Origin: JASLBX01 sp036374175
Lineage (GTDB): Bacteria > Actinomycetota > Actinomycetes > Jiangellales > Jiangellaceae
Assembly: GCA_036374175.1 (NCBI GenBank)
Contig: DASUUH010000072.1
Coordinates: 24,966 to 88,965, forward strand
Length of the DNA stretch: 64,000 nt
Direction: 5' to 3'
Part shown: piece after piece, positions 1 to 8,521 of the stretch
Layout of the letters: every line of letters starts with the position of its first letter
How positions within the stretch are numbered: the first letter of the stretch is position 1
Notes under the pieces: model-generated
Told to the model about the DNA's origin: nothing
Databases searched by the model: none
The model's input: the letters and a program-made list of their open reading frames with translations, nothing else
Translations under genes and position numbers: made by a program

Positions 1-171
1 CTGCCGCCAGGCCCGATTGCCATGCCGGGTGAGGAAGCGCTCAACGCCGCGCTCGACCCGTCCGGTGCGGACTTCTGCTACTTCGTCACCGTCGATCTGG
101 AGAGCGGAGAGACGAAGTTCGCGGTCACCGAGGCGGAGCACCAGGCCAACGTGGCCGAGTCACGGTCGTGA
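1..171 (+). CDS. mltG: Endolytic murein transglycosylase MltG, C-terminal end (partial)
   Basis: Only the last 56 codons are present; the rest lies upstream of the window. The peptide contains LPPGPIAMPGEEAL near its start and TEAEHQANV near its end, the conserved C-terminal segment of MltG/YceG. These single-pass membrane enzymes cut nascent peptidoglycan strands. The catalytic Glu region is outside the window, so activity cannot be judged. The TGA overlaps the GTG of aroE (GTGA), and mltG directly before aroE is the usual actinobacterial order. Confidence 0.85.
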   Translation: MPPGPIAMPGEEALNAALDPSGADFCYFVTVDLESGETKFAVTEAEHQANVAESRS

Positions 172-992
172 CCACCTCCGATTCGGTGCGCCGGCGGTGC
201 GGCGTGCTGGGCTCGCCGATATCGCACTCTCTCTCGCCGCTGCTGCACCGCGCCGCATACGAGCACCTGGGCCTGGACTGGTCGTATACGGCGCACGAGG
301 TGCGTGAGGATGAACTCAGCGGATTCGTCGCCACCCTCGATCTGTCCTGGCGCGGCCTGTCGCTGACGATGCCGCTCAAACGAGTTGCCCTGGAGGTGGC
401 GGCGCGGGCCAGCGACCTCGCCGTTCAGGTCGGTGCGGCCAACACACTGGTGCACGAGGAGGACGGGTCGTGGTCGGCGCACAATACCGATGTTCCGGGG
501 TTGACCGCCGCGATCCAACGCCGCCGGCCGGGCGTGACCGAGGCCGCCTGCATCTGGGGTGGTGGCGCGACGGCGGCCAGTGCAGTGGCCGCCATCGCCC
601 AACTGGGCGCCGCAGAGATCCACCTGCATGTCCGCGAGACCCGGCGGGCCGAGGCACCGCTCGCGGTTGCCCGGCGGCTGGGGATGCCTGTCGTGATCCT
701 CGGGTGGCAGGTCGCCGAGCAATGCGCGGCCGCGGACGTCGTCGTGTCCGCCGTCCCGGCAGGAGTCGCGGACCCGCTCGCCGAGCCGCTGGCCGATACC
801 GCCGCACCGCACCGGTTGCTGTTCGACGTGGTCTACGACCCGTGGCCGACACCGATCGCTGCCGCATGGGAGAAGCAGGGCGGCGCGGTGGCCAGTGGCT
901 TGGACCTGCTCGTGCACCAGGCGGTCGGCCAACTCGCCTTAATGACCGGGCATGACGTGCCCCCGAGCCTGTTGCACGCGGCGATCCGGTGA
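168..992 (+). CDS. aroE: Shikimate dehydrogenase
   Basis: 274 aa, usual family length. It reduces 3-dehydroshikimate to shikimate with NADPH in the cytoplasm. The shikimate-binding SPISHSLSP (residues 16-24), catalytic Lys in MPLKR (Lys71), Asn92 and Asp108 (HNTD) are present. The nucleotide loop reads WGGGATAAS, a variant of the usual GAGGA. The start is the GTG that overlaps the mltG stop by 4 bases, and the stop overlaps the next GTG the same way, so translation is probably coupled along the operon. aroC, aroK, aroB and aroQ follow within 4 kb. Confidence 0.93.
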   Translation: MTTSDSVRRRCGVLGSPISHSLSPLLHRAAYEHLGLDWSYTAHEVREDELSGFVATLDLSWRGLSLTMPLKRVALEVAARASDLAVQVGAANTLVHEEDGSWSAHNTDVPGLTAAIQRRRPGVTEAACIWGGGATAASAVAAIAQLGAAEIHLHVRETRRAEAPLAVARRLGMPVVILGWQVAEQCAAADVVVSAVPAGVADPLAEPLADTAAPHRLLFDVVYDPWPTPIAAAWEKQGGAVASGLDLLVHQAVGQLALMTGHDVPPSLLHAAIR

Positions 993-1678
993 CCGTCGTC
1001 ATAGTGGCTGCTGTCGGGATCGCCGCCGGGGCCGTGCTTCCGTGGGTCATCGCCCGCCTGCCAGATCGTCCGGCCGAAGCGGGGGAGTCTGCCCGGACTC
1101 CTTACCGGATCCTTGCCGAAGTGCCCAAGCTGGGCTGGTTCCTTAGCGCAGCGACGGCCCTCACGTGGGCGGCGGTGGCCGGCGGCGGGGTAGCACCGAT
1201 GGCGGCCCTGCCGGCGTACTTGTACGTAATGTGGCTGGGCGTCGCCATGTCGTACGTCGACATTCGGGAGCACCGCCTGCCGGACTGGTTGACGTACTCG
1301 GCGTTTGCCGGCGCGGCACTCTTGCTCGCCGTGGCGGCCGGGGTAAACGGTGAATGGGAGGCCTACGGGCGCGCGTGGCTCAGTGCCGCCGTCATGACCG
1401 CCGGCTACTTCGTCCTGGCCATGCTGCGCCCCGGAGAGCTGGGTCTCGGTGACGTCAAACTGGCCGCGTCGCTCGGGCTGCTGGTCGGGTGGATCGGTTG
1501 GGGACACGTCATGCTCGGTGCGTTCGCGGGTTTCCTGCTCGGCGGAGTGTTCTCGCTTGTGCTGCTGACGACCGGACGGGCCACCCGGCGCAGCCAAATT
1601 CCATTCGGGCCGTTCATGCTGGCCGGTGCCCTCGTGGCGGTGGCCTGGGGGAGCACCATCCTGGCTGCCTACGCCTGA
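989..1678 (+). CDS. Prepilin peptidase, A24 family (short form)
   Basis: 229 aa, very hydrophobic with about six or seven membrane segments. The two catalytic aspartates of the aspartyl prepilin peptidases are visible: Asp91 in YVDIREHRLPD and Asp155 in the GLGD motif. The N-terminal Cys-rich methyltransferase domain of classical PilD is missing, as is common in actinobacteria, so it may only cleave leader peptides of Tad/Flp or type IV prepilins. No pilin genes are in the window. Its GTG overlaps the aroE stop by 4 bases; its place between aroE and aroC is conserved in many actinomycetes. Confidence 0.88.
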   Translation: MTVVIVAAVGIAAGAVLPWVIARLPDRPAEAGESARTPYRILAEVPKLGWFLSAATALTWAAVAGGGVAPMAALPAYLYVMWLGVAMSYVDIREHRLPDWLTYSAFAGAALLLAVAAGVNGEWEAYGRAWLSAAVMTAGYFVLAMLRPGELGLGDVKLAASLGLLVGWIGWGHVMLGAFAGFLLGGVFSLVLLTTGRATRRSQIPFGPFMLAGALVAVAWGSTILAAYA

Positions 1679-1721
1679 CCCCGACGCGGCTGATCAACAC
1701 GACTGGGTGAAAGGATTGGGC

Positions 1722-2915
1722 ATGCTCCGATGGCTCACTGCGGGGGAGTCCCACGGTCCGGCCCTGATTGCGACGCTCGAAGGCCTGCCCGCTGGTGTCG
1801 AGATAACCACTCAAGCGGTGGCGGCCGCACTATCGCGCCGGCGGCTCGGTTACGGGCGGGGCGCCCGGATGACGTTCGAGCGGGACGAGGTCAGCTTCCT
1901 CGGCGGGGTGCGGCACGGGCGGACGCTCGGCGGACCGATCGCCGTCCACATCGCCAACACCGAGTGGCCGAAGTGGGAGCAGGTGATGAATCCGGACCCG
2001 GTCGATCCCGCCGAACTCGAGGGGCTGGCGCGTAACGCACCGCTCACCCGCCCGCGTCCCGGTCATGCTGATCTGGTGGGAATGCAGAAGTACGGGTTCG
2101 ACGAGGCTCGCCCCGTACTCGAGCGGGCCAGCGCTCGCGAGACGGCCGCGCGAGTTGCGCTCGGTACCGTGGCGGCCGCATTTCTTGATCAGGCGGCGGG
2201 CATCCGGCTGGTCGCCCACACGGTGGCCGTGGGGACGGTCTCTGCGCCGGCGGACGCCGTCCCAGTGCCGGAGGACGTCAACCGGCTCGACGACGATCCG
2301 CTGCGCTGTCTCGACCCTCAAGCAAGCGCCGCGATGGTGGCCGAGGTCGACAAAGCACACGCCGAGGGCGACACGCTCGGCGGCATCGTCGAGGTCGTCG
2401 GCTACGGACTGCCGCCGGGGCTCGGCAGTCACGTGCACTGGGACCGCCGTCTGGATTCCCGGCTGGCAGGGGCGCTGATGGGCATCCAGGCCATCAAAGG
2501 TGTCGAAGTCGGCGACGGATTCGAGCTGGCCCGCACGCGCGGATCGGCGGCTCACGACGAGATCGTCCCGTCGGAAGACGGGCCGCGGCGGGCGTCCGGC
2601 CGCTCCGGCGGCACGGAGGGCGGCATGTCCACCGGCGAGCTGCTGCGGGTGCGCGCGGCGATGAAACCGATCTCGACCGTTCCGCGTGCCCTGCGCACCA
2701 TCGACACGGCGACGGGCGAGCCCGCCACTGCACATCACCAGCGGTCCGACGTCTGCGCCGTGCCGGCTGCCGGCGTGGTCGCCGAGGCGGTGGTCGCGCT
2801 CGTGCTGGCCGACGCGGTGCTGGAGAAGTTCGGCGGCGACTCTGTGGCCGAGACCTCCCGAAACCGTCGCGCTTACCTCGATGCCCTGCCCGAGCCGCTG
2901 GCGGTGCGGACGTGA
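1722..2915 (+). CDS. aroC: Chorismate synthase
   Basis: 397 aa. It converts EPSP to chorismate using reduced FMN, the last shikimate step. The N-terminal signature AGESHGPAL carries the catalytic His11. RASARETAARVA, the FMN-contacting SGRSGGTEGGMSTG stretch and the C-terminal DAVLEKFGGDS segment are all typical. The reading frame is open upstream to 1626, but ATG 1722 is chosen because AAAGGA lies just before it and family proteins begin MLRWLTAGESHG. The stop overlaps the aroK GTG by 4 bases. Confidence 0.95.
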   Translation: MLRWLTAGESHGPALIATLEGLPAGVEITTQAVAAALSRRRLGYGRGARMTFERDEVSFLGGVRHGRTLGGPIAVHIANTEWPKWEQVMNPDPVDPAELEGLARNAPLTRPRPGHADLVGMQKYGFDEARPVLERASARETAARVALGTVAAAFLDQAAGIRLVAHTVAVGTVSAPADAVPVPEDVNRLDDDPLRCLDPQASAAMVAEVDKAHAEGDTLGGIVEVVGYGLPPGLGSHVHWDRRLDSRLAGALMGIQAIKGVEVGDGFELARTRGSAAHDEIVPSEDGPRRASGRSGGTEGGMSTGELLRVRAAMKPISTVPRALRTIDTATGEPATAHHQRSDVCAVPAAGVVAEAVVALVLADAVLEKFGGDSVAETSRNRRAYLDALPEPLAVRT

Positions 2916-3412
2916 ATCGGCAGGTAGTGATCGTCGGGCCGCCGGGTGCCGGCAAGACCACCGTCGGCCGGCTGTTGGCCGGCAAACTCGGCGGTCACCT
3001 GCGTGACACCGACGCGGACGTCGAGCGCACCGCCGGCAAGCCGATCAGTGACATCTTCATCGAAGACGGCGAGGCGGCGTTCCGGGGACTCGAACGCACT
3101 GCCGTCGCCGCCGCCCTCGACGAGCATGACGGGGTCGTCGCGCTAGGTGGGGGAGCCGTGCTTGACCCGGGAACCCGCGAGCTGCTGTCCACCCGCCGCG
3201 TGGTGTTCCTCGACGTGGGCCTGGCTGACGCCGCCTCGCGAGTCGGGCTCAACCGCGACCGGCCGCTGCTGATCGCCAACCCGCGTGCCCAGTTGAAGAA
3301 GCTGATGGACGAGCGCCGGCCGCTGTACCAGCAGGTGGCGACGATCACGGTGGTCACGTCCGGGCGCACGCCGGAAGAGGTGGCCGACGAGGTGCTTGGT
3401 CATGTCGACTGA
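2912..3412 (+). CDS. aroK: Shikimate kinase
   Basis: 166 aa, the normal size of this small P-loop kinase, which phosphorylates shikimate at the 3-OH. The Walker A motif GPPGAGKTT spans residues 9-17 (Lys15). The shikimate-binding DTDADVE and the GGGAV loop follow, and the lid arginine is in NRDRPLL. GTG start overlapping the aroC stop (GTGA). The 3' end overlaps the aroB start by 11 bases, so aroC, aroK and aroB are almost certainly one transcript. Confidence 0.95.
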   Translation: MNRQVVIVGPPGAGKTTVGRLLAGKLGGHLRDTDADVERTAGKPISDIFIEDGEAAFRGLERTAVAAALDEHDGVVALGGGAVLDPGTRELLSTRRVVFLDVGLADAASRVGLNRDRPLLIANPRAQLKKLMDERRPLYQQVATITVVTSGRTPEEVADEVLGHVD

Positions 3413-4484
3413 GCCGACGCGCATCACGGTGGGCGGCGAGCGCTCCTACCAGGTCGTGGTCGGAACAGACCTGCGGAGCGAACTGCCGGCAATGCTGGGC
3501 GAGGCCGCCATGCGGGTCGCCGTCATCTGCTCGCAGGGGCTTCGCGCCACCGGACAAGCGGTCCTGGACAGCCTGCGCGCGGGCGGTTACGAGGCATACG
3601 TCATCGACGTCCCCGACGCCGAGGGCGCCAAGACAGCCGAGGTCGCCGCGTCGTGCTGGTCGGCGCTGGGACAGATGGGCATGACCCGCTCCGATGCCAT
3701 CGTCGGCGTCGGAGGCGGCGCCACCACCGACCTGGCCGGGTTCGTGGCCGCGACCTGGCTTCGAGGGGTGCGGTGCGTCTTGATGCCGACGACTGTGCTG
3801 GGCATGGTTGATGCTGCCGTGGGCGGCAAGACCGGCATCAACACCGGCGAGGGCAAAAATCTTGTCGGCGCCTTCTACCTACCAGCCGGCGTCGTTTGTG
3901 ATCTGGCCACGCTCGAGTCGCTGCCCAGGAATGAGTACGTCACCGGGCTGGCAGAGGTGGTCAAGGCCGGATTCATCGCCGATCCGACAATTCTGGATCT
4001 CATCGAATCCGACCCGGCGGGGGCCGCGGACCCGGGCGGACCGCACACCCGCGAGCTGATCGAGCGTTCGGTGCGGATGAAGGCGGAGATAGTAGCCGCC
4101 GACCTCCGCGAATCCGGACTGCGCGAGATTCTCAACTACGGGCACACTCTCGGCCACGCGATAGAGAAGGTCGAACGGTACCGGTGGCGGCACGGCGCGG
4201 CGATTTCGGTCGGGATGGTTTTCGCCGCCGAGTTGGGCCGGGTGGCCGGCCGACTCGACGACGGCACCGCTGACCGGCATCGGGCCATCCTGGCATCGCT
4301 CGGCCTGCCAACCGCGTACCCGGCCGAGGCGTGGCCTGAACTGCTCGACGCGATGCGCGTGGACAAGAAGGCTCGAGGTGCAACCCTGCGTTTCGTCGTC
4401 CTGGACGGATTGGCCAAGCCAGGGATACTGGAGGGCCCGGAACCTCAGTTGCTGATGGCCGCCTACTCCGCGATCTCGCACTAG
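3402..4484 (+). CDS. aroB: 3-dehydroquinate synthase
   Basis: 360 aa. It cyclises DAHP to 3-dehydroquinate, the second shikimate step, using NAD and a divalent metal. Visible family marks are the glycine-rich VGVGGGATTDLAGFVAA, the VDAAVGGKTGIN loop, the metal-ligand Glu in EVVKAGF and the His pair in LNYGHTLGHAIE. ATG 3402 is preferred over TTG 3396 six bases upstream. The gene begins inside the aroK coding end and is followed nine bases later by aroQ. Confidence 0.95.
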   Translation: MSTEPTRITVGGERSYQVVVGTDLRSELPAMLGEAAMRVAVICSQGLRATGQAVLDSLRAGGYEAYVIDVPDAEGAKTAEVAASCWSALGQMGMTRSDAIVGVGGGATTDLAGFVAATWLRGVRCVLMPTTVLGMVDAAVGGKTGINTGEGKNLVGAFYLPAGVVCDLATLESLPRNEYVTGLAEVVKAGFIADPTILDLIESDPAGAADPGGPHTRELIERSVRMKAEIVAADLRESGLREILNYGHTLGHAIEKVERYRWRHGAAISVGMVFAAELGRVAGRLDDGTADRHRAILASLGLPTAYPAEAWPELLDAMRVDKKARGATLRFVVLDGLAKPGILEGPEPQLLMAAYSAISH

Positions 4485-4493
4485 GAGCTGCAC

Positions 4494-4934
4494 ATGACCC
4501 GCGTGTTGGTGCTCAATGGGCCGAACCTGGCGCGCCTTGGCATCCGTGAACCAGATGTGTACGGATCTACGAACTTCAACGATCTGGTCAAGCAATGCCA
4601 GGAGACCGGGCGCGAGCTTGGGCTCGATGTCGATGTGCGGCAGACCGACGACGAGGCGGAGTTGGTCCGGTGGCTCCACGAGGCCGCCGATGCGAGTGCT
4701 CCCGTTGTGCTGAACCCGGCCGCGTTCACCCATTACTCGTACTCCGTGCGCGACGCCTGCGCCCAACTGACCGCACCGCTCGTCGAGGTGCACCTCAGCA
4801 ATCCGGCGGCCCGGGAGTCGTTCCGGCACACCAGCGTGATCGCCGGCGTCGCCACCGGCACGATCGCCGGGTTCGGCGCCGAGTCCTACCTGCTCGCCCT
4901 CCGCGCCGTCGCCAGGCTGGTGGCCGACCGATGA
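4494..4934 (+). CDS. aroQ: 3-dehydroquinate dehydratase, type II
   Basis: 146 aa, as expected for the dodecameric type II enzyme that dehydrates 3-dehydroquinate. Start LNGPNLARLG is diagnostic. The flexible lid REPDVYG contains the catalytic Tyr. NPAAFTHYS (substrate Asn and catalytic His) and EVHLSNPAARE follow. The ATG is preceded by AGGAG. The TGA overlaps the next ATG by 4 bases (ATGA). With aroE, aroC, aroK and aroB this gives five of the seven steps to chorismate; DAHP synthase and EPSP synthase are not in the window. Confidence 0.95.
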   Translation: MTRVLVLNGPNLARLGIREPDVYGSTNFNDLVKQCQETGRELGLDVDVRQTDDEAELVRWLHEAADASAPVVLNPAAFTHYSYSVRDACAQLTAPLVEVHLSNPAARESFRHTSVIAGVATGTIAGFGAESYLLALRAVARLVADR

Positions 4935-5440
4935 GTCACGCCATTCGCGCGGCGTCCGCAGCCGATGTCGATGCGATGGCCGAAGTGTGGGTGCTGGCCG
5001 ACGGCAAGCGCCGGGCCGACATCGGACTGCCCGCCACGACCTCGATCGAGCAGGCCCGTCACCTCGTCGTCGACCGGCTCAGCCGCGCAGGGAGCTTTCC
5101 CGTCGTGGCCCGCGCCGGCGATCAGGTGATCGCCATGGCGATCGGTGTACCGGCGCGCGTCGACGACGGCGCGGGGTCCGAACCGATCCCGGAACTGCTG
5201 CACGTCTCGCTCGTCGCCGTCGTGCCGACCGCGTGGGGCCGCAGGCTGGCGTTGAAGGTGCTGATGACACTTCTGGATGACGCGCGGCTCGCGGGTTTCA
5301 CCGCGGCGCAGGCGTGGACGCACGAGTCCAACGCCCGGGCTATCGCGCTGTACGAGCGCCTCGGCTTCTCACGAACCGGCCGGATGAAGGTCGACATCCA
5401 CGGCGAAGTGATCGCGCACTGGCACCGGACCCTGACCTGA
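4931..5440 (+). CDS. GNAT family N-acetyltransferase
   Basis: 169 aa. The N-terminal IRAASAADVDAMAEVW and the C-terminal SNARAIALYERLGFSRTGR are the beginning and end of a GNAT fold. The acetyl-CoA pyrophosphate loop is less canonical, reading TAWGRRLALKV. The substrate cannot be predicted. The ATG overlaps the aroQ stop (ATGA), so it is the last gene of the shikimate operon. Whether it has a role in aromatic metabolism or simply rides on the operon cannot be told. Confidence 0.8.
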   Translation: MSHAIRAASAADVDAMAEVWVLADGKRRADIGLPATTSIEQARHLVVDRLSRAGSFPVVARAGDQVIAMAIGVPARVDDGAGSEPIPELLHVSLVAVVPTAWGRRLALKVLMTLLDDARLAGFTAAQAWTHESNARAIALYERLGFSRTGRMKVDIHGEVIAHWHRTLT

Positions 5441-5499
5441 CGAGTGCGATGTACTTGCTGCACGCCTTTGGCGCGCGGCGCGCGCAACCGCCGGCCACG

Positions 5500-5505
5500 T
5501 ACCCT
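5500..5505 (+). promoter_or_regulatory. Putative -10 box (TACCCT) of a leaderless pepP transcript
   Basis: TACCCT fits TANNNT and ends 8 bases before the pepP GTG, so transcription would begin at or next to the start codon. No Shine-Dalgarno sequence is visible there. The same layout recurs in front of several other genes in the window. Confidence 0.5.
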
Positions 5506-5513
5506 TGTGTCTC

Positions 5514-6608
5514 GTGCCCGAAATCCACGCTCAGCGTCGTCGCCGCCTGGCTGCCGCCGTCCAGCAGACCGGTGTCGACGCCGCCCTGATCACCCGCCTG
5601 GTCAACGTCCGGTACTTGACCGGCCTGGCCAGCAGCAACGCCGCCGTCCTGATCCGGCCCGACGGCGGCGCAGTGCTGGCGACCGACAGCCGGTACGTGA
5701 CCGCAGCCAGGCAGATCGCTCCCGACATCGAGATCGCGTTAGAGCGAACTGTCGCGACGTCGCTGGCCGCACGAGCGGCCGGCGGTGGGACGATCAGGCT
5801 GGGGATCGAGGAACACGACGTGACGCTCGCGCTGGCCGAGGCGATCGGCAAAGCTGCGGACCAGGTCGAACTCGTCCACCTGGGCCGGCCGGTGGAGGAT
5901 CTGCGCATCGCGAAGGACGACGACGAGCTGGCGATGATCCGTGAAGCGTGCGCGATCTCGTGCCGGGCGCTCGAGTACCTCTACGCTGCCGGTGGCTTCG
6001 CCGGGCGGACGGAGAAGGAGATCGCTCGTGATCTCGAGAACCGGATGTTCGGCCATGGAGCCGACGGGCCGGCCTTCGAGACCATCGTCGCGTCCGGGCC
6101 CAACAGCGCGATCCCGCACCACCGGCCCACCGATCGTGCCGTCGAGCGCGGCGACTTCCTGAAGATCGACTTCGGCGCCTTGTACCGCGGATACCACGCC
6201 GACTGCACCAGAACGTCGGTGGTGGGCGCGCAGCCGACGGAGTGGCAACGCGAGGTTTACGAGCTGGTCGCGACAGCTCAGCAGGCAGGCCGGGCGGCCC
6301 TGGCGCCAGGCGTGGAGTACGCGGCCGTCGATCGCGCGGCCCGCGAGCTGATCAAGGCGGCCGGCTACGGCGAACATTTCGGCCACGGGACCGGGCACGG
6401 CGTGGGGTTGGAGATCCACGAGGCCCCGACGATTGGCTACTCGGCAGAGGGTAAACTCGTCGATCGCACTTCCGTCACCGTCGAACCTGGCGTCTATGTA
6501 CCCGGTCGAGGCGGTGTCCGCATCGAGGACACTCTCGTCGTCCGCGACGGTGCGGATCCGGAACTGCTCACCACGACGACCAAGGACCTGCTCGTTCTCG
6601 ACGCATAG
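5514..6608 (+). CDS. pepP: Xaa-Pro aminopeptidase (M24 family)
   Basis: 364 aa. It removes N-terminal residues that precede proline. An N-terminal creatinase-type domain (NVRYLTGLASSN) precedes the pita-bread catalytic domain. The dinuclear metal ligands are visible: two Asp in DFGALYRGYHADCT, a His in FGHGTGHGVGLEIHE, and the Glu of VEPGVYVPG and of RIEDTLVV. GTG 5514 is chosen over TTG 5505 because a TACCCT box ends 8 bases before it, suggesting a leaderless message. Position just before efp is conserved in actinobacteria. Confidence 0.9.
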   Translation: MPEIHAQRRRRLAAAVQQTGVDAALITRLVNVRYLTGLASSNAAVLIRPDGGAVLATDSRYVTAARQIAPDIEIALERTVATSLAARAAGGGTIRLGIEEHDVTLALAEAIGKAADQVELVHLGRPVEDLRIAKDDDELAMIREACAISCRALEYLYAAGGFAGRTEKEIARDLENRMFGHGADGPAFETIVASGPNSAIPHHRPTDRAVERGDFLKIDFGALYRGYHADCTRTSVVGAQPTEWQREVYELVATAQQAGRAALAPGVEYAAVDRAARELIKAAGYGEHFGHGTGHGVGLEIHEAPTIGYSAEGKLVDRTSVTVEPGVYVPGRGGVRIEDTLVVRDGADPELLTTTTKDLLVLDA

Positions 6609-6632
6609 GCGAGCCTAACCTTAAGAAAGCGC

Positions 6633-7193
6633 ATGGCTACAACCAACGACCTGAAGAACGGCCTGGTACTCAACCTCGACGGCCAGCTGTGGACCGTCAT
6701 CGACTTCCAGCACGTCAAGCCCGGCAAGGGCGGCGCGTTCGTGCGTACCAAACTCAAGAACGTGCTGTCCGGCAAAGTCGTGGACAAGACCTTCAACGCT
6801 GGGGTGAAAGTAGACACTGCGACGGTTGACAGGCGCGAGATGACGTACCTGTACCGCGACGGCAACGACTTCGTCTTCATGGACACCCAGTCGTACGACC
6901 AGCTGTACGTGCCACAGTCCGTCGTCGGCGACGCCGAGCACTTCATGCTGGAGAACCAGGACGCCATTGTCGGCCTGCACGAGGGCACGGCGCTGTTCGT
7001 CGAACTCCCGGCGTCGGTCGTCCTGACCATCGATTACACCGAACCGGGCCTGCAGGGTGACCGGTCCAGCGGCGGCACCAAACCGGCCCGCCTGGACACC
7101 GGATACGAGATTCAGGTGCCGTTGTTCATCACCACCGGCGAGAAGGTCAAGGTCGACACCCGCGACGGCTCGTACCTCGGCCGAGCGTCCTAA
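6633..7193 (+). CDS. efp: Translation elongation factor P
   Basis: 186 aa with the three EF-P beta-barrel domains. It rescues ribosomes stalled at polyproline. The domain I loop that reaches the peptidyl-transferase centre reads VKPGKGGAFVRT, with the tip lysine at residue 32. Actinobacterial EF-Ps usually carry PGKGP here and work without lysine modification; in this protein the second Pro is Gly. No epmA, epmB or earP gene is in the window. An AAGAAAG stretch precedes the ATG. nusB follows after 7 bases. Confidence 0.95.
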   Translation: MATTNDLKNGLVLNLDGQLWTVIDFQHVKPGKGGAFVRTKLKNVLSGKVVDKTFNAGVKVDTATVDRREMTYLYRDGNDFVFMDTQSYDQLYVPQSVVGDAEHFMLENQDAIVGLHEGTALFVELPASVVLTIDYTEPGLQGDRSSGGTKPARLDTGYEIQVPLFITTGEKVKVDTRDGSYLGRAS

Positions 7194-7200
7194 GGCCGGC

Positions 7201-7611
7201 ATGGCTGCCCGCACCAAGGCCCGCAAGCGGGCGCTCGACATCCTGTTCGAGGCCGAGATGCAGAGCATCGAGGTGTCGGTGACGCTTGCTCGGCGCCTGA
7301 CGGCCGCCGATCCGCCGCTGAACGATTACACGGTCGCGCTGGTCGAAGGGATCATCGCGCACCGCGACCGGATCGACGAGCTGCTCTCGACCTATGCCGT
7401 GGACTGGACGCTGAATCGGATGCCCGCCGTCGACCGGAACGTCCTGCGGATCGGTGTGTACGAGATTCTCTACCGCGACGACGTGCCGGACGCGGTCGCG
7501 ATCAGTGAGGCGGTCAACCTGGCCCGTGATCTGTCCACCGAGGAGTCACCGGGCTTCGTCAACGGCCTGCTCGGCAGGATCGCGCAGGTCAAGCCCAGCC
7601 TCTCTGCTTGA
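7201..7611 (+). CDS. nusB: Transcription antitermination protein NusB
   Basis: 136 aa, all-helical RNA-binding partner of NusE (S10) in rRNA antitermination. It starts MAARTKARKRALDILFEAEM, and the C-terminal VDRNVLRIGVYEILYRDDVP and FVNGLLGRIA segments are typical. ATG 7201 lies 7 bases after the efp stop; the frame is open further upstream inside efp but has no family similarity there. The 3' end overlaps by 23 bases with the convergent frameshifted gene. Confidence 0.93.
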   Translation: MAARTKARKRALDILFEAEMQSIEVSVTLARRLTAADPPLNDYTVALVEGIIAHRDRIDELLSTYAVDWTLNRMPAVDRNVLRIGVYEILYRDDVPDAVAISEAVNLARDLSTEESPGFVNGLLGRIAQVKPSLSA

Positions 7612-8361
7612 GCGTGCGCCGCACCATGTCGACGACCCAGTCCGGCCGTTCGGTGATCTGCCGCCAGGTAAAGCGCAACACGACGTAACCGGCGGAGGCG
7701 AACTCGTCGTAGCGCTGAGTGTCGATCTCGAGCCGGGTTGTCGTGCCGTGGTTGAGCACGCTGTCGGCCTCGATGACCACGCGGCTGGCGGCGTGCCCGA
7801 GATCCGGATGCCAGATGTCGCCCGTGGAGACCTTGATCGGAAACTGCGGCTCGAAGATCGGCCAGCCGGCTGCACAGAGCGGGCCGCGGAGCGCGGACTC
7901 CATGACCGAAGCTGGGCGCTCGTCCGCCCAGTGCACGACAGTGCGCACGCGGCCACTCTTCGGGCCGCGCAGTTCGGCCGCGGCCTTGACTAGGTCGTCG
8001 CGGTCGGCTTTGTGGTAGCGCAGTGTGCTGTCGGCGACCGCGAGAGCGTCCGGAATCGGGCAGTCGCGTGCGCAGTCGAGCACCGTGCGGACGACATCGG
8101 TGACGCCGCCGGTGATCTGCTCCGGCGGAATGTCAAGCCGTGATGCTGCGCCGCGCTCAGATGCGAGAGCGTCCCGTGCAAAGCTGCGGCTACGCCGTAG
8201 TGAGGCGCGGACGCCGCGACCCGGTAAACGCCTCGCCCGGCACGCTTGACCCGACCGGTGCCGAGCGCCGCCGCAAGCTGTCGATCTGTGACGTACATCC
8301 GCAATTGAGACCAGGTCGCGACCCCACCGGGCACCTGGAGAAGGAGATCTTCAACGTCCAC
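7589..8361 (-). pseudogene. AbiEi-like / DUF559 endonuclease-fold protein, frameshifted
   Basis: Two adjacent minus-strand reading frames together make one protein. The first (from 8361) gives a winged-helix type N-terminus, LRMYVTDRQLAAALGTGRV, then AGRGVYRV and LSAAQHHGL. The second continues in another frame with PEQITGGVTDVVRTVLDC and ends with a DUF559 (Vsr/PD-(D/E)XK-like) domain: ASRVVIEADSVLNHG, YDEFASAGYVVLRFTW. The frame changes at about 8132-8136; restoring one G there (HGL-DIPPEQ) joins them. It may be a true pseudogene or a sequencing error. Such proteins are common orphan genes in actinobacteria, with similarity to AbiE antitoxins; no toxin partner is adjacent. It lies in a minus-strand insertion between nusB and pyrR. 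Confidence 0.75.
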
Positions 8362-8401
8362 GGGAAGGCAGTCTGCCCACGACCGCGACTGCTGGGAAGT
8401 G

Positions 8402-8489
8402 CAAGATCATGCTGCGGCCGGAGAAAGGCCCCGATTGGCCCGGCAAATGGGACGGATCGACCACTTACTCCGGCCGCAGCATGATCTTG
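8402..8489. repeat. Perfect 22-base inverted repeat, 44-base spacer
   Basis: The arm at 8402-8423 (beginning CAAGATCATGCTGC) is the exact reverse complement of 8468-8489. After one A-A mismatch three more pairs can form, leaving a loop of about 36 bases. It fills most of the gap between the end of ktrA (8522) and the start of the frameshifted gene (8361), both minus strand. It could be a strong hairpin at the end of the ktr transcript. No T-tract follows, and the long spacer is unusual for an intrinsic terminator. A second 22-base inverted repeat occurs at 35232-35335. Confidence 0.85.
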
Positions 8490-8521
8490 GTGACGAGAGG
8501 GACGGCCGCCCGCTCAAACGA

